Shown: piece by piece, positions 12,401 through 21,070 of the stretch | Numbering within the stretch: the stretch's first letter is position 1 | Layout of the letters: each line of letters starts with the position of its first letter | Assembly: GCA_021234535.1 (NCBI GenBank) | Contig: CM037832.1 | Location: forward strand, 4,137,359-4,201,358 | Direction: 5' to 3' | DNA from: Stichopus chloronotus | Taxonomy: Eukaryota; Echinodermata; Holothuroidea; Aspidochirotida; Stichopodidae | DNA length: 64,000 bases | The notes under the pieces: generated by a model | What the model was told of the DNA's origin: nothing | Databases searched by the model: none | What the model saw: the letters and a program-made list of their open reading frames with translations, nothing else | Translations under genes and position numbers: made by a program

Positions 12401-15355
12401 CTTTCCCAGAGGAATCATTATCTGAGATACAAGGCTCCTTCTGTCATCAAACAATGTAGAATAGATTTGTTTTCTGAAGTGGAGACAGTTGCACATGGAA
12501 GATTTCTGTTAGGGAAAAGTCTTATTGTACAATAGAGATAAATAAGTTATTACTTGGTCATATGATGGAGTAGATGGAGGAATTTATGTAGTTTATATAA
12601 TTGGCAGTCATTCCAACTGTCATATGAGTATATCTCTTGTTCCTGGGAAATTTGTACTGTACCTAGGCTACCACTGTGCAGGCTGGAGAATTCTTGGCCA
12701 CCAGGTATTGGAAAATGGTGTGCAGTATTAATGGCGTCATCTGATATATCCTGTGGTTACTACAGTAAACTGCAACTTGAAAAAAAATTAATGGAAGTGC
12801 ATGTATTAGTGGCAAAGAATCACTAAGCCTCTTGGCTTTCTTGTTGTTTTCTGTTCTGGGAAAGAGCTTGTCTTGGTTAAATGTAGCTAACATTTCATAG
12901 TGTATGCATAGACCTTGCCTTTTACTGTTAGAGTTGAGCATTATAGCTCCAATTTGTGAAATGTGATCTCTAATTATGCACAGGCGAGCTTTTTAGCTTG
13001 ACTTGCTGGTACAGCATGCAACAGTTTTCCGAGAATGTAGAATTAGTTTTGGGTTTAAATCTAACCAGTTTGTGCGGAAAAATGATGTATCTTTTACATC
13101 GAAGAATGTGATGAAAATAATAAGACCGTGCATACATGAGAAAGTATTGTTGCAAGCATTACAAAAAACCTAGAAAAAAATGAGACTGGAGAGAGGATGA
13201 TGAGGGTGAAGTCTTAGAGACAGAGGAGGTGATGGAGAAGGGAAGATGGAGAGAGGAGAACAGGAAGATTGAGTGGTAAGAAAGGATGGGGAGCAGCTGA
13301 TTGGCAGGATGGGAAAAACAAACAGGAATGAGAAGGGGGGAGAGGATGGAAGGGGTCGATGCTGATAAGTGCACCTCAGTTTTAATCATTAGTTCTGTGT
13401 CAATTTGTTGCATTATTACAGAAGTTTAGTGATAGTCCGACAAAAGACATTGCAATAACACACTTCCTCTCTTTGCTTTCAACCAAACTTCTTGAAGATT
13501 GCAGACATGATTTCCTTCTGTTTTCTTTTTTCTCCAGGATTAGGAGATGAGTGGAACCATTTGGTCCTTCGTAGGATATATCCATCATTGATATCTGTCA
13601 TCTCTGCCGCTGCAATCATCTTATTCCAAGTCCGTCAGTTCAAGAGGTTGTATGAACACATAAAAAATGACAAGTAAGTACACAAGCAGTGACAGATTAC
13701 TTCTATCTGGATACAGTTAGTACACATCAGTGACAGATTACTCCTCTTAGGATACAGTAAGTGCACATCATAAGTGACAGATTACTCCTTGCTGGATACA
13801 GTTAGTACACAGGAGTGACAGATTAATCCTCTTTGGATAAATTAAGTACCCAGGAGTGTCAGATTACTCCTCTCTGGAGACAGTGAGTACACAGCAGTGA
13901 CAGATTAAACCTCTTTGGATAAGTTATGTACCCAGGAGTGTCAGATGACTCCTCTCTGGATGCAGTCAGTACCCATCTTTGATAGGTTACTCCTCTCTGT
14001 ATGCCGTAAGTACACAGCAGACAATGCTGTCACAAGCTGAAGAATGCGAAGTAAATCAAGCAAAACAAAAAATATGTATAGCATACATTTGTATGCATGC
14101 ACTACACTATTCCTAAGTAAACCTCATTTATCCAAACCTCATTTACCAAAAAATTATCTAATCTGAAAGTCCTGAAAGAACTGTTTTTTGTTGCAAAGGG
14201 TATCGTTGTGAGGGTGAAAGCTTGTCAGATGTATTACATGACTGTCAAAAATATTCATTATTCTGGGATATCCTTGGAATGTTATAATATGATTCTTAGA
14301 CTTTTTGCAGTAGAAAATATTATGCTTTGAATTTTCAGTGTTAACTGCAAGAGCAGACAATATTTTGGATAGATAAAGTGTTGAATGACTTTTTTTCAAA
14401 GGTAAAATAACCTGGTTCTGAAAAATTATCTGTACCCTGATATCAATGGTTGTTAATCATTCTGTAAGAATAGTAAAATATTTTTGTTAATTAAATTGGT
14501 ATAGATTAATAATGGTAATGTCTTTTCATATGTCAAGTTAATCTTGTGGCAGTGACTCAGAGTTGTTTTATGTAATATCCTCCTAGTTTACGGAAAAAAA
14601 AACTATCCTACATCCCCCACTACCATAATGTATGTATATTTCACTTGTGGTCAGCGACTTTAATCGTCGATGCATCGGGCAGCCTCTCAAACTTTCTCTC
14701 AAATATTGGCCAGTTGCATTGTGATGGCGAAATAAAAATACTTTGGCCCACGTGGCTCCTCCATGAGATTTCAATTAGTTTTTTGTGTACTGTATTTTTC
14801 ACTATACCTTCACTGCATTCAGATTAGTCATATTTACTTCTCAAGGTTTTCTGAAACACCTCCAAAGCTACGTATATCAATTTTTTCTTTTTACATTAAG
14901 AAGGAGATATTTGGCAAATTTAGCAAAACAATTATTTGAAAAGAAGTTGAACTCGAGTAGTTGTGTGACTCGTAGGTTGATTCAGTCGAGTGGGAAAGAC
15001 TTGATCAAATTGAGCAACATGAATGCATTTGCTTCATATCATGTTGCTGATTACAGCATGAATGCATTTGCTTCATATCATGTCATTGATTACAACATGA
15101 ATGCATTTGCTTCATTTCATGTTGCTGATTTCAACATGAAAATGACTTTGCTTAATTTCATGCTGTTGGTTTTTCAGGATGATTTCCAGCAATGACGTTG
15201 CTTTAGAATGTAAGATGTTGACTGAATGATGTACAATTGTTTCCCCATATTTTGCTTTTGTCAGATACCTCGTGGGGCAGCAGCTGGTCAACTACGAACC
15301 CAAACGACAGCTACCACAACAACAGCAGATAGCTGAAGCAAATGTAGAAAGATAG
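280..15355 (+). CDS. MARCHF6: MARCHF6 (E3 ubiquitin ligase TEB4/Doa10 orthologue), 3' seven coding exons, 5' truncated by window edge
   Basis: Joined coding exons are 280-417, 1676-2282, 2556-2810, 6391-6525, 7413-7635, 13538-13673 and 15265-15355. The phases agree at every junction, giving 527 residues plus a stop. Recognised by residue-level similarity to the C-terminal half of vertebrate MARCHF6: LPALLEQGHTRQWLK, HSYLLGD, LICLTLPVF-like, HELYTGACGLYLCWL, DWALGVLH, GPSWWLK, FQVRQFKRLYEHIKNDK and YLVGQQLVNYE. The family is an ER-membrane RING-CH ubiquitin ligase that sends misfolded and sterol-pathway proteins to the proteasome. About seven hydrophobic segments are visible here; the RING-CH domain would be encoded upstream of base 1. 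Compared with the human protein, the main oddity is a much longer acidic loop in the second exon. Identity is very secure; the exact 5' limit of the first listed exon is slightly less so. Confidence 0.95.
418..1675 (+). other. MARCHF6 intron
   Basis: GTAAGT...TAG intron. It holds a purine-rich GGAAGG-type stretch near 1340-1480 and AT-rich unique sequence. Open frames in it (for example 931-1326) show no similarity I recognise and no splice logic, so they are treated as noise. The flank at 1-279 is likewise intronic, with a short CA repeat near 200-213. Confidence 0.6.
1676..2282 (+). CDS. MARCHF6: MARCHF6 exon encoding expanded acidic Ser-rich loop
   Basis: Acceptor ...CATAG ends at 1675 and donor GTGAGT starts at 2283. 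The exon begins with LNLHSYLLGD, conserved in the family, and ends with GFKPYTRPN...HCR, matching the vertebrate GFQPYRRP-like segment just before the next membrane span. Between them lies a low-complexity, Asp/Glu/Ser/Gly-rich loop, with a run of five Ser near 1947-1961 and a run of five Glu near 2115-2129. From 1677 to 2246 there are 190 codons with no lysine. In human MARCHF6 this loop is only about 50 residues by recollection, so the exon is clearly expanded. Confidence 0.92.
2556..2810 (+). CDS. MARCHF6: MARCHF6 exon, two membrane spans
   Basis: Acceptor TTTGCAG ends at 2555 and donor GTAAGC starts at 2811. The exon is 85 complete codons, phase 0 at both ends. It encodes a span starting IFLLLVLVACSTVLASFICL, then LPVF, the loop HELYTGACGLYLCW running into a second span, and WVPQG...KLQEYLLL. 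The order and spacing match the vertebrate protein closely. Confidence 0.95.
3276..3475 (+). repeat. 32-bp minisatellite, about 6 copies
   Basis: Six head-to-tail units of 32 bp, each containing CAAATAGAGCAAGAGAG followed by a CACGATATTATT-like half. Units differ by a few substitutions (GCTACACG, GGTGCACG, GGTACATG). Intronic in MARCHF6. Confidence 0.9.
3600..4340 (+). repeat. Degenerate ~150-bp tandem units (AGGTCA-hexamer family)
   Basis: About five diverged units. Each has an AACACGATATCTCAAG-like start, then CTTGGACAGAT, a GTATGTAGGTGTA-like segment, GAGTACAAGAACC, and a tail like GGTCATTTGGGGTCAACAG. The same unit recurs at 11.1-11.9, 16.4-17.1, 19.2-19.7 and, inverted, 45.6-45.76 kb. 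Confidence 0.75.
6391..6525 (+). CDS. MARCHF6: MARCHF6 exon, membrane span
   Basis: Acceptor TTCTCCCCAG ends at 6390 and donor GTAAAT starts at 6526. The exon is 45 codons, phase 0. It encodes VAKAVLVAVLLLGVIPILLG followed by LLFEVIVVIPLRVDLNQTP, aligning with the vertebrate segment that ends PLRVPLDQTP. Confidence 0.95.
6526..7412 (+). other. MARCHF6 intron
   Basis: GTAAAT...TAG intron with T-rich tracts (around 7070-7085 and 7380-7390). No repeat or gene recognised. The frame at 6701-6913 lacks family similarity. Confidence 0.6.
7413..7635 (+). CDS. MARCHF6: MARCHF6 exon, DWALGVLH / GPSWWLK segment
   Basis: Acceptor TTACCTAG ends at 7412 and donor GTAAGT starts at 7636. The exon is 74 codons plus one base. 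It contains DWALGVLHTKIMCAVTMMGP, SWWLKDALEQVYQDGIRN and a long hydrophobic segment ALPVISCLLLALALPYSFAC. All of these match MARCHF6 in order. Confidence 0.95.
7933..8272 (+). mobile_element. TTAA-bounded MITE, family A copy 1 (diverged)
   Basis: Bounded by TTAA at 7933-7936 and 8269-8272. The left end TTAAAGGGAAGTAAGGC and internal segments (CTCAAGAATAATTTG, TTCAAATGCTGCATCATC, GTTGAGAAGATGAAGC) match the better preserved copy at 28,767-29,125. No coding capacity, so a non-autonomous DNA element. Lies in a MARCHF6 intron. Confidence 0.75.
8293..8706. mobile_element. TTAA-bounded element, family B copy 1
   Basis: TTAA occurs at 8293-8296 and 8703-8706. The ends TTAAAGAAAAACTGT and (from the other side) TTAAAGAGGAACAGT form an imperfect terminal inverted repeat. 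The centre has inverted CGCCATGTTGTTG / CTACAACAACGG segments. A half-copy on the opposite strand is at about 27,011-27,215. Confidence 0.55.
10110..10128 (+). repeat. (GAAT)n microsatellite
   Basis: Short run of GAAT tetranucleotides, about four copies. Confidence 0.85.
10230..10710 (+). repeat. ~64-bp minisatellite, about 7 copies
   Basis: CTGAGTCTG words begin at 10252, 10295, 10358, 10422, 10486, 10549 (variant), 10613 and 10678, giving a 63-65 bp period after a shortened first unit. Units carry ACTGATCACTGAAGTGATTG, itself rich in TGATCA dyads. More degenerate, irregular units extend back to about 9,880. The unit length is not a multiple of three and nothing suggests coding. Confidence 0.88.
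11038..11066 (+). repeat. Hairpin head of AGGTCA-repeat element
   Basis: GATTCCTTGCC at 11038-11048 and GGCAAGGAATC at 11056-11066 form a perfect 11-bp stem with a 7-nt loop. It is followed within about 30 bp by a TG-rich simple repeat (11,085-11,124) and then by degenerate units. Very similar stems occur at 16,391 and 19,162. Confidence 0.8.
11125..11860 (+). repeat. Degenerate tandem units with AGGTCA direct repeats
   Basis: Four or five diverged units of about 150-170 bp, each with a GTGAACACTCTA-like start and a tail with AGGTCAAAGGTCA-like hexamers (11231-11253, 11377-11399, about 11525-11545, 11665-11690, 11838-11860). Confidence 0.75.
13538..13673 (+). CDS. MARCHF6: MARCHF6 penultimate coding exon
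   Basis: Acceptor TTTCTCCAG ends at 13537 and donor GTAAGTAC starts at 13674. The split codon from the previous exon gives Arg, then LGDEWNHLVLRRIYPSL, a hydrophobic span, and FQVRQFKRLYEHIKNDK, nearly identical to the vertebrate sequence. The exon ends after two bases of the last Lys codon. If the donor were skipped, the next codon in frame would be TAA at 13675-13677. The donor is also the first unit of a minisatellite (13674-14020). Confidence 0.95.
13674..14020 (+). repeat. ~41-bp minisatellite starting on the splice donor
   Basis: Nine donor-like decamers start at 13674, 13716, 13757, 13801, 13841, 13883, 13923, 13965 and 14006, a period of 40-44 bp. The unit is GTAAGTACACA, then AGCAGTGACAGATTACTCCT and CTCTGGATACA. 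The first decamer is the authentic 5' splice site of the preceding MARCHF6 exon. GTAAGT or GTGAGT is retained at 13757, 13883 and 14006. Confidence 0.9.
14021..15015 (+). other. MARCHF6 last intron, unique part
   Basis: AT-rich intronic sequence between the 41-bp and 39-bp repeats. No gene or named repeat recognised. Confidence 0.5.
15016..15170 (+). repeat. 39-bp tandem repeat, about 4 copies, in last MARCHF6 intron
   Basis: Units start at 15016, 15055, 15094 and 15133, each beginning A(A/G)CATGAATGCATTTGCTTC. The 39-bp period keeps one frame open (MNAFASYHVADY-like peptide), but the repeat ends about 95 bp before the last exon, has no family similarity, and is best read as intronic. Confidence 0.88.
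15265..15355 (+). CDS. MARCHF6: MARCHF6 terminal coding exon with stop codon
   Basis: Acceptor TTTTGTCAG ends at 15264 and the stop TAG is at 15353-15355. The exon encodes YLVGQQLVNYEPKRQ, then a Gln-rich tail ending EANVER. YLVGQ.LVNYE is the conserved C-terminal element of the Doa10/MARCHF6 family, reported as important for degradation of selected substrates; the Asn in LVNYE is present. The tail after PKR is not conserved. Confidence 0.94.
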
Positions 15356-15579
15356 ACGGTGAGACATGAGAAAGTCACTGAGATATAAATCTGGTGATAA
15401 CTTGGAACAAATGAGAGACAAGTTTGAAGAGACAACGCGATGGTTATGTTTATGAGCACCAGGCGTAGACGCAGAGGCAAGGAGATGTCCTATGCAGATG
15501 ATGTATCTGTTGTATATAATATGAGAGAAACATTTAATAAACAAGAGAAATGATATTTATGTCACATTTGAAGAATAAA
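15356..15579 (+). promoter_or_regulatory. MARCHF6: MARCHF6 3' UTR with AATAAA signals
   Basis: Sequence after the MARCHF6 stop. Canonical AATAAA hexamers occur at 15536-15541 and 15574-15579, and another at 15823-15828. The first two imply a 3' UTR of roughly 200-250 nt. The actual cleavage site cannot be seen without transcript data. Confidence 0.55.
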
Positions 15580-15600
15580 AACAATCTGTAGTGGAAAAGG

Positions 15601-16390
15601 AAACTTTGATTACAACAAAATCACAACATTTATGTTAGCATGGAAATGGTCTCTCGTGTTTAGTCAGAGGAAATGCAGGGTGATGCAGAATTCTTGATTC
15701 TTCGTCAGTGTGGGACACTTTTTTCAAGGAATGTGGTACATGGGGGCAAGCAATTTCTTCAGGGTATTTATCCACTGCATTACAAGAGAGATAAACAGGC
15801 CTTTTGTAAAGGCGCACCTGTCAATAAAGAAATTTGGTTACCTTGAAACTCAGATCAGATGTGAATATGGGTTTACTTAAATTTGGGGAAACTACCCACC
15901 AATTTCTCTTTCGTGAGAAACCCACCATTCATGCATTGCAGCTTCACCCTCTCCCATTGATTGTGTTAGTTAATCCCATGACCCATTTGCCAGGTGTCAT
16001 TATCTTTGTATTTCTCTCTTTGTTGATCCTCTGGTATGTTGCTGATTTACGTATTCTTTTTTAAGGCCTTCCTTGTTTTTTGAAAAACAATATTTCTTAG
16101 TCCCATGTATGGCACCGAGTGTAATTTAAGTTCAAGACACGAATGGTTGTGTGCAAGTTTACTGATTTCAGCTTAATGGTGATCTTATTGTTCCCCTGGC
16201 TATAAGGTGGAAGTATCTTTCTAAATGTAGTCGTTATGAAGTTAGTTGGGAATCCTTTATATCTGTGACTCTCTATAGCGTTAATAGCAGATTTGATTAT
16301 TGCAATGTAGACCTCACCATCCCCACCCCTTCCCTGCCCAAAATCTTTACTACCAATCCCCTTGCTGGTGACCAGAGTGGTAACCTATTT
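15601..16390. other. Intergenic, nothing recognised
   Basis: Sequence after the MARCHF6 polyadenylation signals. No coding, RNA or repeat feature that I can support. Confidence 0.4.
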
Positions 16391-17060
16391 GATTCTTTGC
16401 CAAAGGCAGGCAAGGAATCTGTGTAGTGGTGAGAGAATGTGTGTGTTTGTGTTTGTGTCATGGCTTATCTTGTAGACATGATATCTTAAGAATGATAATT
16501 TCCTTGAACTTGGAAGTGTGTGGGTTGGTAGTTCATTGTGGGTAAATGATCCCCAGCGGTTTTTGATGGAGGTCAAAGGTGATTTGAGGTCACTAGACAT
16601 TAAGGAAGATATCTCAGTGGGTGAATGTTGCTGGAACTGCAAGCTGTTGAAGTTGGTAGCCCTTCATGAATTGATGATCTCTGTCACTTTTATGGAGGTC
16701 AAAGGTCATGTGAGGTCAGTATAGGACATAGTTTGAAAACCATTTAAACACAATATCTCAGTAAGGGAAACTTGCTGAAACTTCAAACATGGTGTGTTGG
16801 TAGTCCTCGGTGAGTAGATGTTCCCTGTAGTTATTCATGTGCGTCAAAGGTCATTTGCTCTCACCAGAACTTTAGCATGAAAATCTATTAAGGAAGCTGT
16901 CTCGACAGCTAGTGAATGATGGTGGATTGTCAAACTGTCAGCATTGGTAGCACTTGATGAGTAGATGATCTCTTTTATTTTTTATGGAGGTCAGAGGTCA
17001 CATGAGGTCAGTGGAGGTCATAGTTTGAAAAACATGTAAACGTATCTCAATAAGAAAAAG
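16391..17060 (+). repeat. Hairpin head plus AGGTCA-unit array
   Basis: Stem GATTCTTTGCC (16391-16401) with GGCAAGGAATC (16409-16419), one G-T wobble, 7-nt loop. A TGTGTTTGTG-rich segment follows, then about four degenerate units with AGGTCAAAGGTGA (16570), AGGTCAAAGGTCA (16696-16708) with AGGTCA at 16713-16718, GCGTCAAAGGTCA (about 16843) and AGGTCAGAGGTCA (about 16989). Confidence 0.78.
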
Positions 17061-19140
17061 TTGCTTCAACTAAAAAGTAGTATATGCTGTCCTTTGTTTT
17101 GTTATCCTGTTTCGAAAGGAATCACAAAATCATTCAACTTTTTGGTTTTTTGTGTTGTTACTATTTTATGTACTTTTTCTGCATCACGTGGTGGGCTTAT
17201 AATTACTGTGCTGCATTCTGCTATTGTTTAAATCTTTTGTCTTGCTGGTTCCTCTGAAAGACTTAACTGAAATTTCATCTCACCTAACCATAATTCCTTT
17301 TCATCACTGCATTGTCCTTACCTTTTTATGTGGGAACTATAATCCCTCCACTTCTTTCCTGACCATAACTTTATCATGAAAACCTTTTAATCTGTGTAAG
17401 ACCTCCATGTTATGTTCAAGACCTACCTTAGCTTACATTTAAGACAGATCCTTATCTCATAACCCTTTTTCCTACCAGGATGACTTCGACTTACACATCT
17501 AAGACATACCTTTGCATTTAAGACCTTTTGGTTCCTCAAAGACCTTCCTATATGTTTAAAATTACTGGTTACCTTTATGACCTACCCCTTACATTTAAGA
17601 CCTCTCATTTGATCTACGTCTTTCCTTCACATTAAGCATCTCACATAAGATCCAATCATACCCTTTCGTTAAAGACCTTTTACTACGTTTAAGACCTATG
17701 ATCTCTAAGACCTTCAATTTATCTTTAAAGGACATTAATTATCTTTTAATATTCTTAGAAGTTGTGCACATTACATACATTGTAGAAATCATTGCACCAT
17801 TTGAGGCAGTTGTAATTGGAACAAAGACCATCAGAACTAGCACTGAAGTTGATGGGGGGGGGGGGGGGGAGTTAGTGGGAATTAAGCATTCATAAACATT
17901 AAACACTGATTATTTTTGGAACTATTGCAAACAGTGAACGATTTGAGGAACCTTTTTCTCCACTGGTGGTCATGTGAGCTGTTCTACTCATTAATCAACC
18001 AGTCTCGTGATCAATAAACTTTTCATTGTAGCAAGGCTTCTCCCCTCCACCTCCTCGTATGTAATCTAATATTGTAAGGTAAGACCAATGATTGTGGAAT
18101 AATAAACACACCATATACTCACCAGTATTGACATCCTGCATGTTGTGGGAATGGTAATACCTCACTCATTAATGTTCTCATAGTGACAGTTCACGTCCGC
18201 TGTTCATACTTATTTCCACTTAATCGAGGAATGTTGTGAAACATTAAAACTGGAAGTACAAATGCAGAAAATACAACACGTGGTAAATATTTTCAACAAG
18301 GTTTTGTATCGTTTTATTTTTTAGAAAGTCGCTATAGTTTTTGTTGTTCCTGCAAGTTCGCATTTCGGCGTAACGATAAATTTTGAGCAACGTATTCGCG
18401 GTAGTAGCCCCAGTCTGTTTGTGGAAATACACGATGTGAGAAAGTGTAAAGTTTCAGACTTTACAACTTCAAAGAATTGAAAAGTTGGTAAACTAATGTA
18501 ACATTGAACTTAACTCTTGATGACATTTTTATCGGTACACCGTATCAGTATGTCTCCACAGAGAGCTATCACAGTTGCATACTCCTTACCGCGTCAAGCT
18601 GAGTCACGATATTCCCTGTATTACTGATACATGCGATAACACGTATGGCGACAGTTCCCGTCGTCGACATGATTAAATCTGTTTGAAAAAAAAAAGTAAT
18701 AAAACGGAGAATAAGAGCAATGGTCGCACAGTAAGGGAATGCTTTCAATGGTCAAAAGACATCTTCACGGCATGTTGAGGTGATTAGTCTCGCAGTGGTT
18801 CAGTCCAACTAGTCATCTTGATATTACCATGGGTGACACATAAAGAACCCCTGATGAGGATTGCGAATGAACAATTATCGACGAAGTCTGTACCCCCCAC
18901 CCTCCCCTTATCCACGAGAAAAGGCGCGTAGAGCAATGAAACTAATCATTTTGAAGTATAAAGTGGCATCGATTGGAACGGCGACAACCACTGTCCTCCT
19001 CCCTCAGCCCCACAGGTAGCCCCAACTTCAACTAAAGCAGTGTATGTTAACGGTGCACCCGTGACATCATGCATGTTGACAATTCTTACGACTTATCCCA
19101 TAACTTTTCATAATGTCTCTGACCATATACCTAACCTTTA
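17061..19140. other. Intergenic with degenerate TTTAAGACC repeats and a poly-G tract
   Basis: From about 17,390 to 17,735 the word (T)TTAAGACC(T) recurs irregularly, suggesting a decayed tandem repeat. A run of 16 G lies at 17854-17869. The rest to 19,140 shows no gene; ACAGGCCCGTATGCAG at about 19,140 resembles the GGCCCGTATCC word found elsewhere. Confidence 0.45.
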
Positions 19141-19161
19141 CAGGCCCGTATGCAGCTTTTT

Positions 19162-19690
19162 GGTTCCTTGCGTCAGCAAAGGAACCTATGCAGTCAGGTT
19201 GGCGTGTGTATGTGCGAGTGTATGCGTGTACATGTGTGTGTGTGCATCTGTGACACTTGCTTAGGTTCACTCTAACTCAATAGGGGAAAGTCAGATAAAA
19301 GTCAAACTTGGTATGTAGGTTTGCCATATTGAGAAGGTGTGCCCTATTGTTTTTGGTGGAGGTGAAAGGTCATCTAGGGGAACTGGGGGCAAAAGTCTAT
19401 TTTGCATGGGTACGCTCTAACTCAATAAGGGAAAGTCAAATGAAAGTCAAACTTGGTATGTAGGTTCGCCATATTGAGAAGGTGTGCCCCATCGTTTTTG
19501 GTGGAGGTGAAAGGTCATCTGGGGGAACTGGGGGCAGAAGTCTGTTTTGCTTGGGTACGCTGTAACTCAATAGGGGAAAGTCAGGTGAAAGTCAAACTTA
19601 ATATGTAGGTTTGCCATATTGAGAAGGTGTGCCCTATTGTTTTTGGTGGAGGTCAAAGGTCATATGGGGGTACTGGGGGCATAAGTCTGA
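19162..19690 (+). repeat. Hairpin head plus three well-conserved ~145-bp AGGTCA units
   Basis: GGTTCCTTGC (19162-19171) pairs with GCAAAGGAACC (19176-19186) with one bulge. A TGTGTG-rich stretch follows to about 19,245. Three units then start near 19,265, 19,410 and 19,555. They share ACTCAATAGGGGAAAGTCA, GCCATATTGAGAAGGTGTGC and GGTGGAGGT(G/C)AAAGGTCAT, and are much closer to one another than in other arrays. Confidence 0.85.
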
Positions 19691-20140
19691 AAACCTTGTT
19701 ATGCTATGGGTGCTCATATGTTCCATCAGTCCCCCTCCAGTGTATCATGGAAGTACTGCTTGAGTTGGCAGTTTCTTGATCAAATGAAGAAGCAGCAATG
19801 TGCTGTTTGCAGTACTGCACGTGGTCACACCAGACAAGTTTTGGCTGGATCAGTTTACCTCCTCGTGCGTGAGTGCTAATGTGTTCATTCATGTGTCTTT
19901 TCAATTAGTGAAGAGGACATAACACAATGAAAGAAAATAAGTCAGTTGGTGTTCTTACCAGTTTAAACTAGACCCCAGGAGTTCCCTCCAGGGCATGTTG
20001 TCAGATTGATGGACTTTAAAGGGGCATAGATGTGATAAGCCTTATTGCAATTTGCAGAGATCTACAGCTGTTGTGTTTTGTAAAATGAATGGGATATTGC
20101 TGTATATTGCAGTTCTAAATCAACATCTTCAATTCATTGC
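19691..20140. other. Intergenic, nothing recognised
   Basis: No coding or repeat feature that I can support. Confidence 0.4.
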
Positions 20141-20149
20141 ATTAATTGA

Positions 20150-20600
20150 AATGGCTTTTTTGATACTTATGAATTCAGGCATATCATTTTACAGTATGTG
20201 TATTTCAAGGACAAGGAACCATAGTGCCCATAGTCTGTTGTGAAATCATGCAAAATACTTCTTCTCTTACAGATTGCATGTATTACACTGTTGATGGTCA
20301 CATTAGTGCTATGGAAGTGGTTCCATGTGGGTGTATGTTTGTCATGTTTGGGGTCCAATGTCTGAAATGGGCCACTTTATAAAAGCATGAAATATGTATT
20401 TCTCTCTACAGATTTTATGTTACAAATGTGAGAGTTCATGGTCAGAAATGGATTATATGGGCTATTGTACAAAGTAATGCAATATGCTCCCTTTTACTTC
20501 ATAATTTACATTATGTGCTCTCCATCTGTGCAAGGAACCACAGTGCCCTTGAGCTCTTGTTCAGTGAGGGGGTTCGATTTATACCACAAGTGGAACATTT
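20150..20600 (+). repeat. Degenerate CTTCTC..ACAGATT repeat units (family 2)
   Basis: Two or three diverged units containing TTCTCT(A/T)ACAGATT, GTTCATGGTCA or GATGGTCACA, GTTCCATGTGGG and AAGGAACCA(C/T)AGTGCCC. The same unit type forms the arrays at 23.8-24.4 and 24.9-25.05 kb. Confidence 0.6.
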
Positions 20601-20753
20601 TACCAGACAATAATGACCAACAAATAAAGACTAATTGTATATGTTGCTAACGTAGGCCTACTATCATAGGCTGAGCGGAACTCCAGATCTTGTGAGGGGG
20701 TTCGTCCGAACCCCCTAAACCCACCCCCACCTCCCGGATACGGGCCTGCTTTA

Positions 20754-21070
20754 TCATCTCTTGAACTTAGTCGTCTTCGAGGTGAACTGCTTCAAGTGTT
20801 TAAAATCGTTCATGGTGTTGATAATTTAGGTTTTCTATGATTTTTATCAGTGGTCAAAATCAAGGAGTTCTCGTGATGGCACATTTAAGGTCCGAGAATT
20901 TCGCTGTAGGCTGGATTGTAGAAAGTATGTCTTCTTACAGAGAATTGTGGAGATTCAGTGGAATGGCCTACCGGAGTCTGTGGTGATGTCTAAGAGTGTT
21001 CATGCCTTTGAGAATGCACTTCAGTTGACTGTTTTCGGCAGTGTGGGAGATTCTGATTGTTATTGTTTGG
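20754..21070 (+). pseudogene. Decayed non-LTR retrotransposon (LINE) reverse transcriptase C-terminal fragment
   Basis: Frame from 20754 reads SLELSRLRGELLQVFKIVHG and VDNLGF before a stop. After a frameshift near 20,840 the reading continues FYQWSKSRSSRDGTFKVREF, then RCRLDCRKYVFLQRIVEIQW and NGLPESVVMSKSVHAFENAL. This is the familiar tail of CR1/Jockey-like LINE ORF2 proteins: RLRGDL..VFKI, a basic region, F..R.V..WN.LP..VV, then S...FK. No catalytic YxDD region is present, so it is a 5'-truncated, frameshifted relic. Clade assignment is uncertain. Confidence 0.75.

Larger units (their letters stand above)
7636..13537 (+). other. Largest MARCHF6 intron in the window
   Basis: GTAAGT...CAG intron of 5.9 kb. 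It contains two TTAA-bounded elements (7933-8272 and 8293-8706), the 64-bp minisatellite (about 10,230-10,700), a GAAT microsatellite (10,110-10,128) and the hairpin plus AGGTCA repeat array (11,038-11,860). Sequence at 8710-9880 and 11,900-13,530 shows no feature I recognise apart from a GA-rich stretch at 13,175-13,360. Confidence 0.6.
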
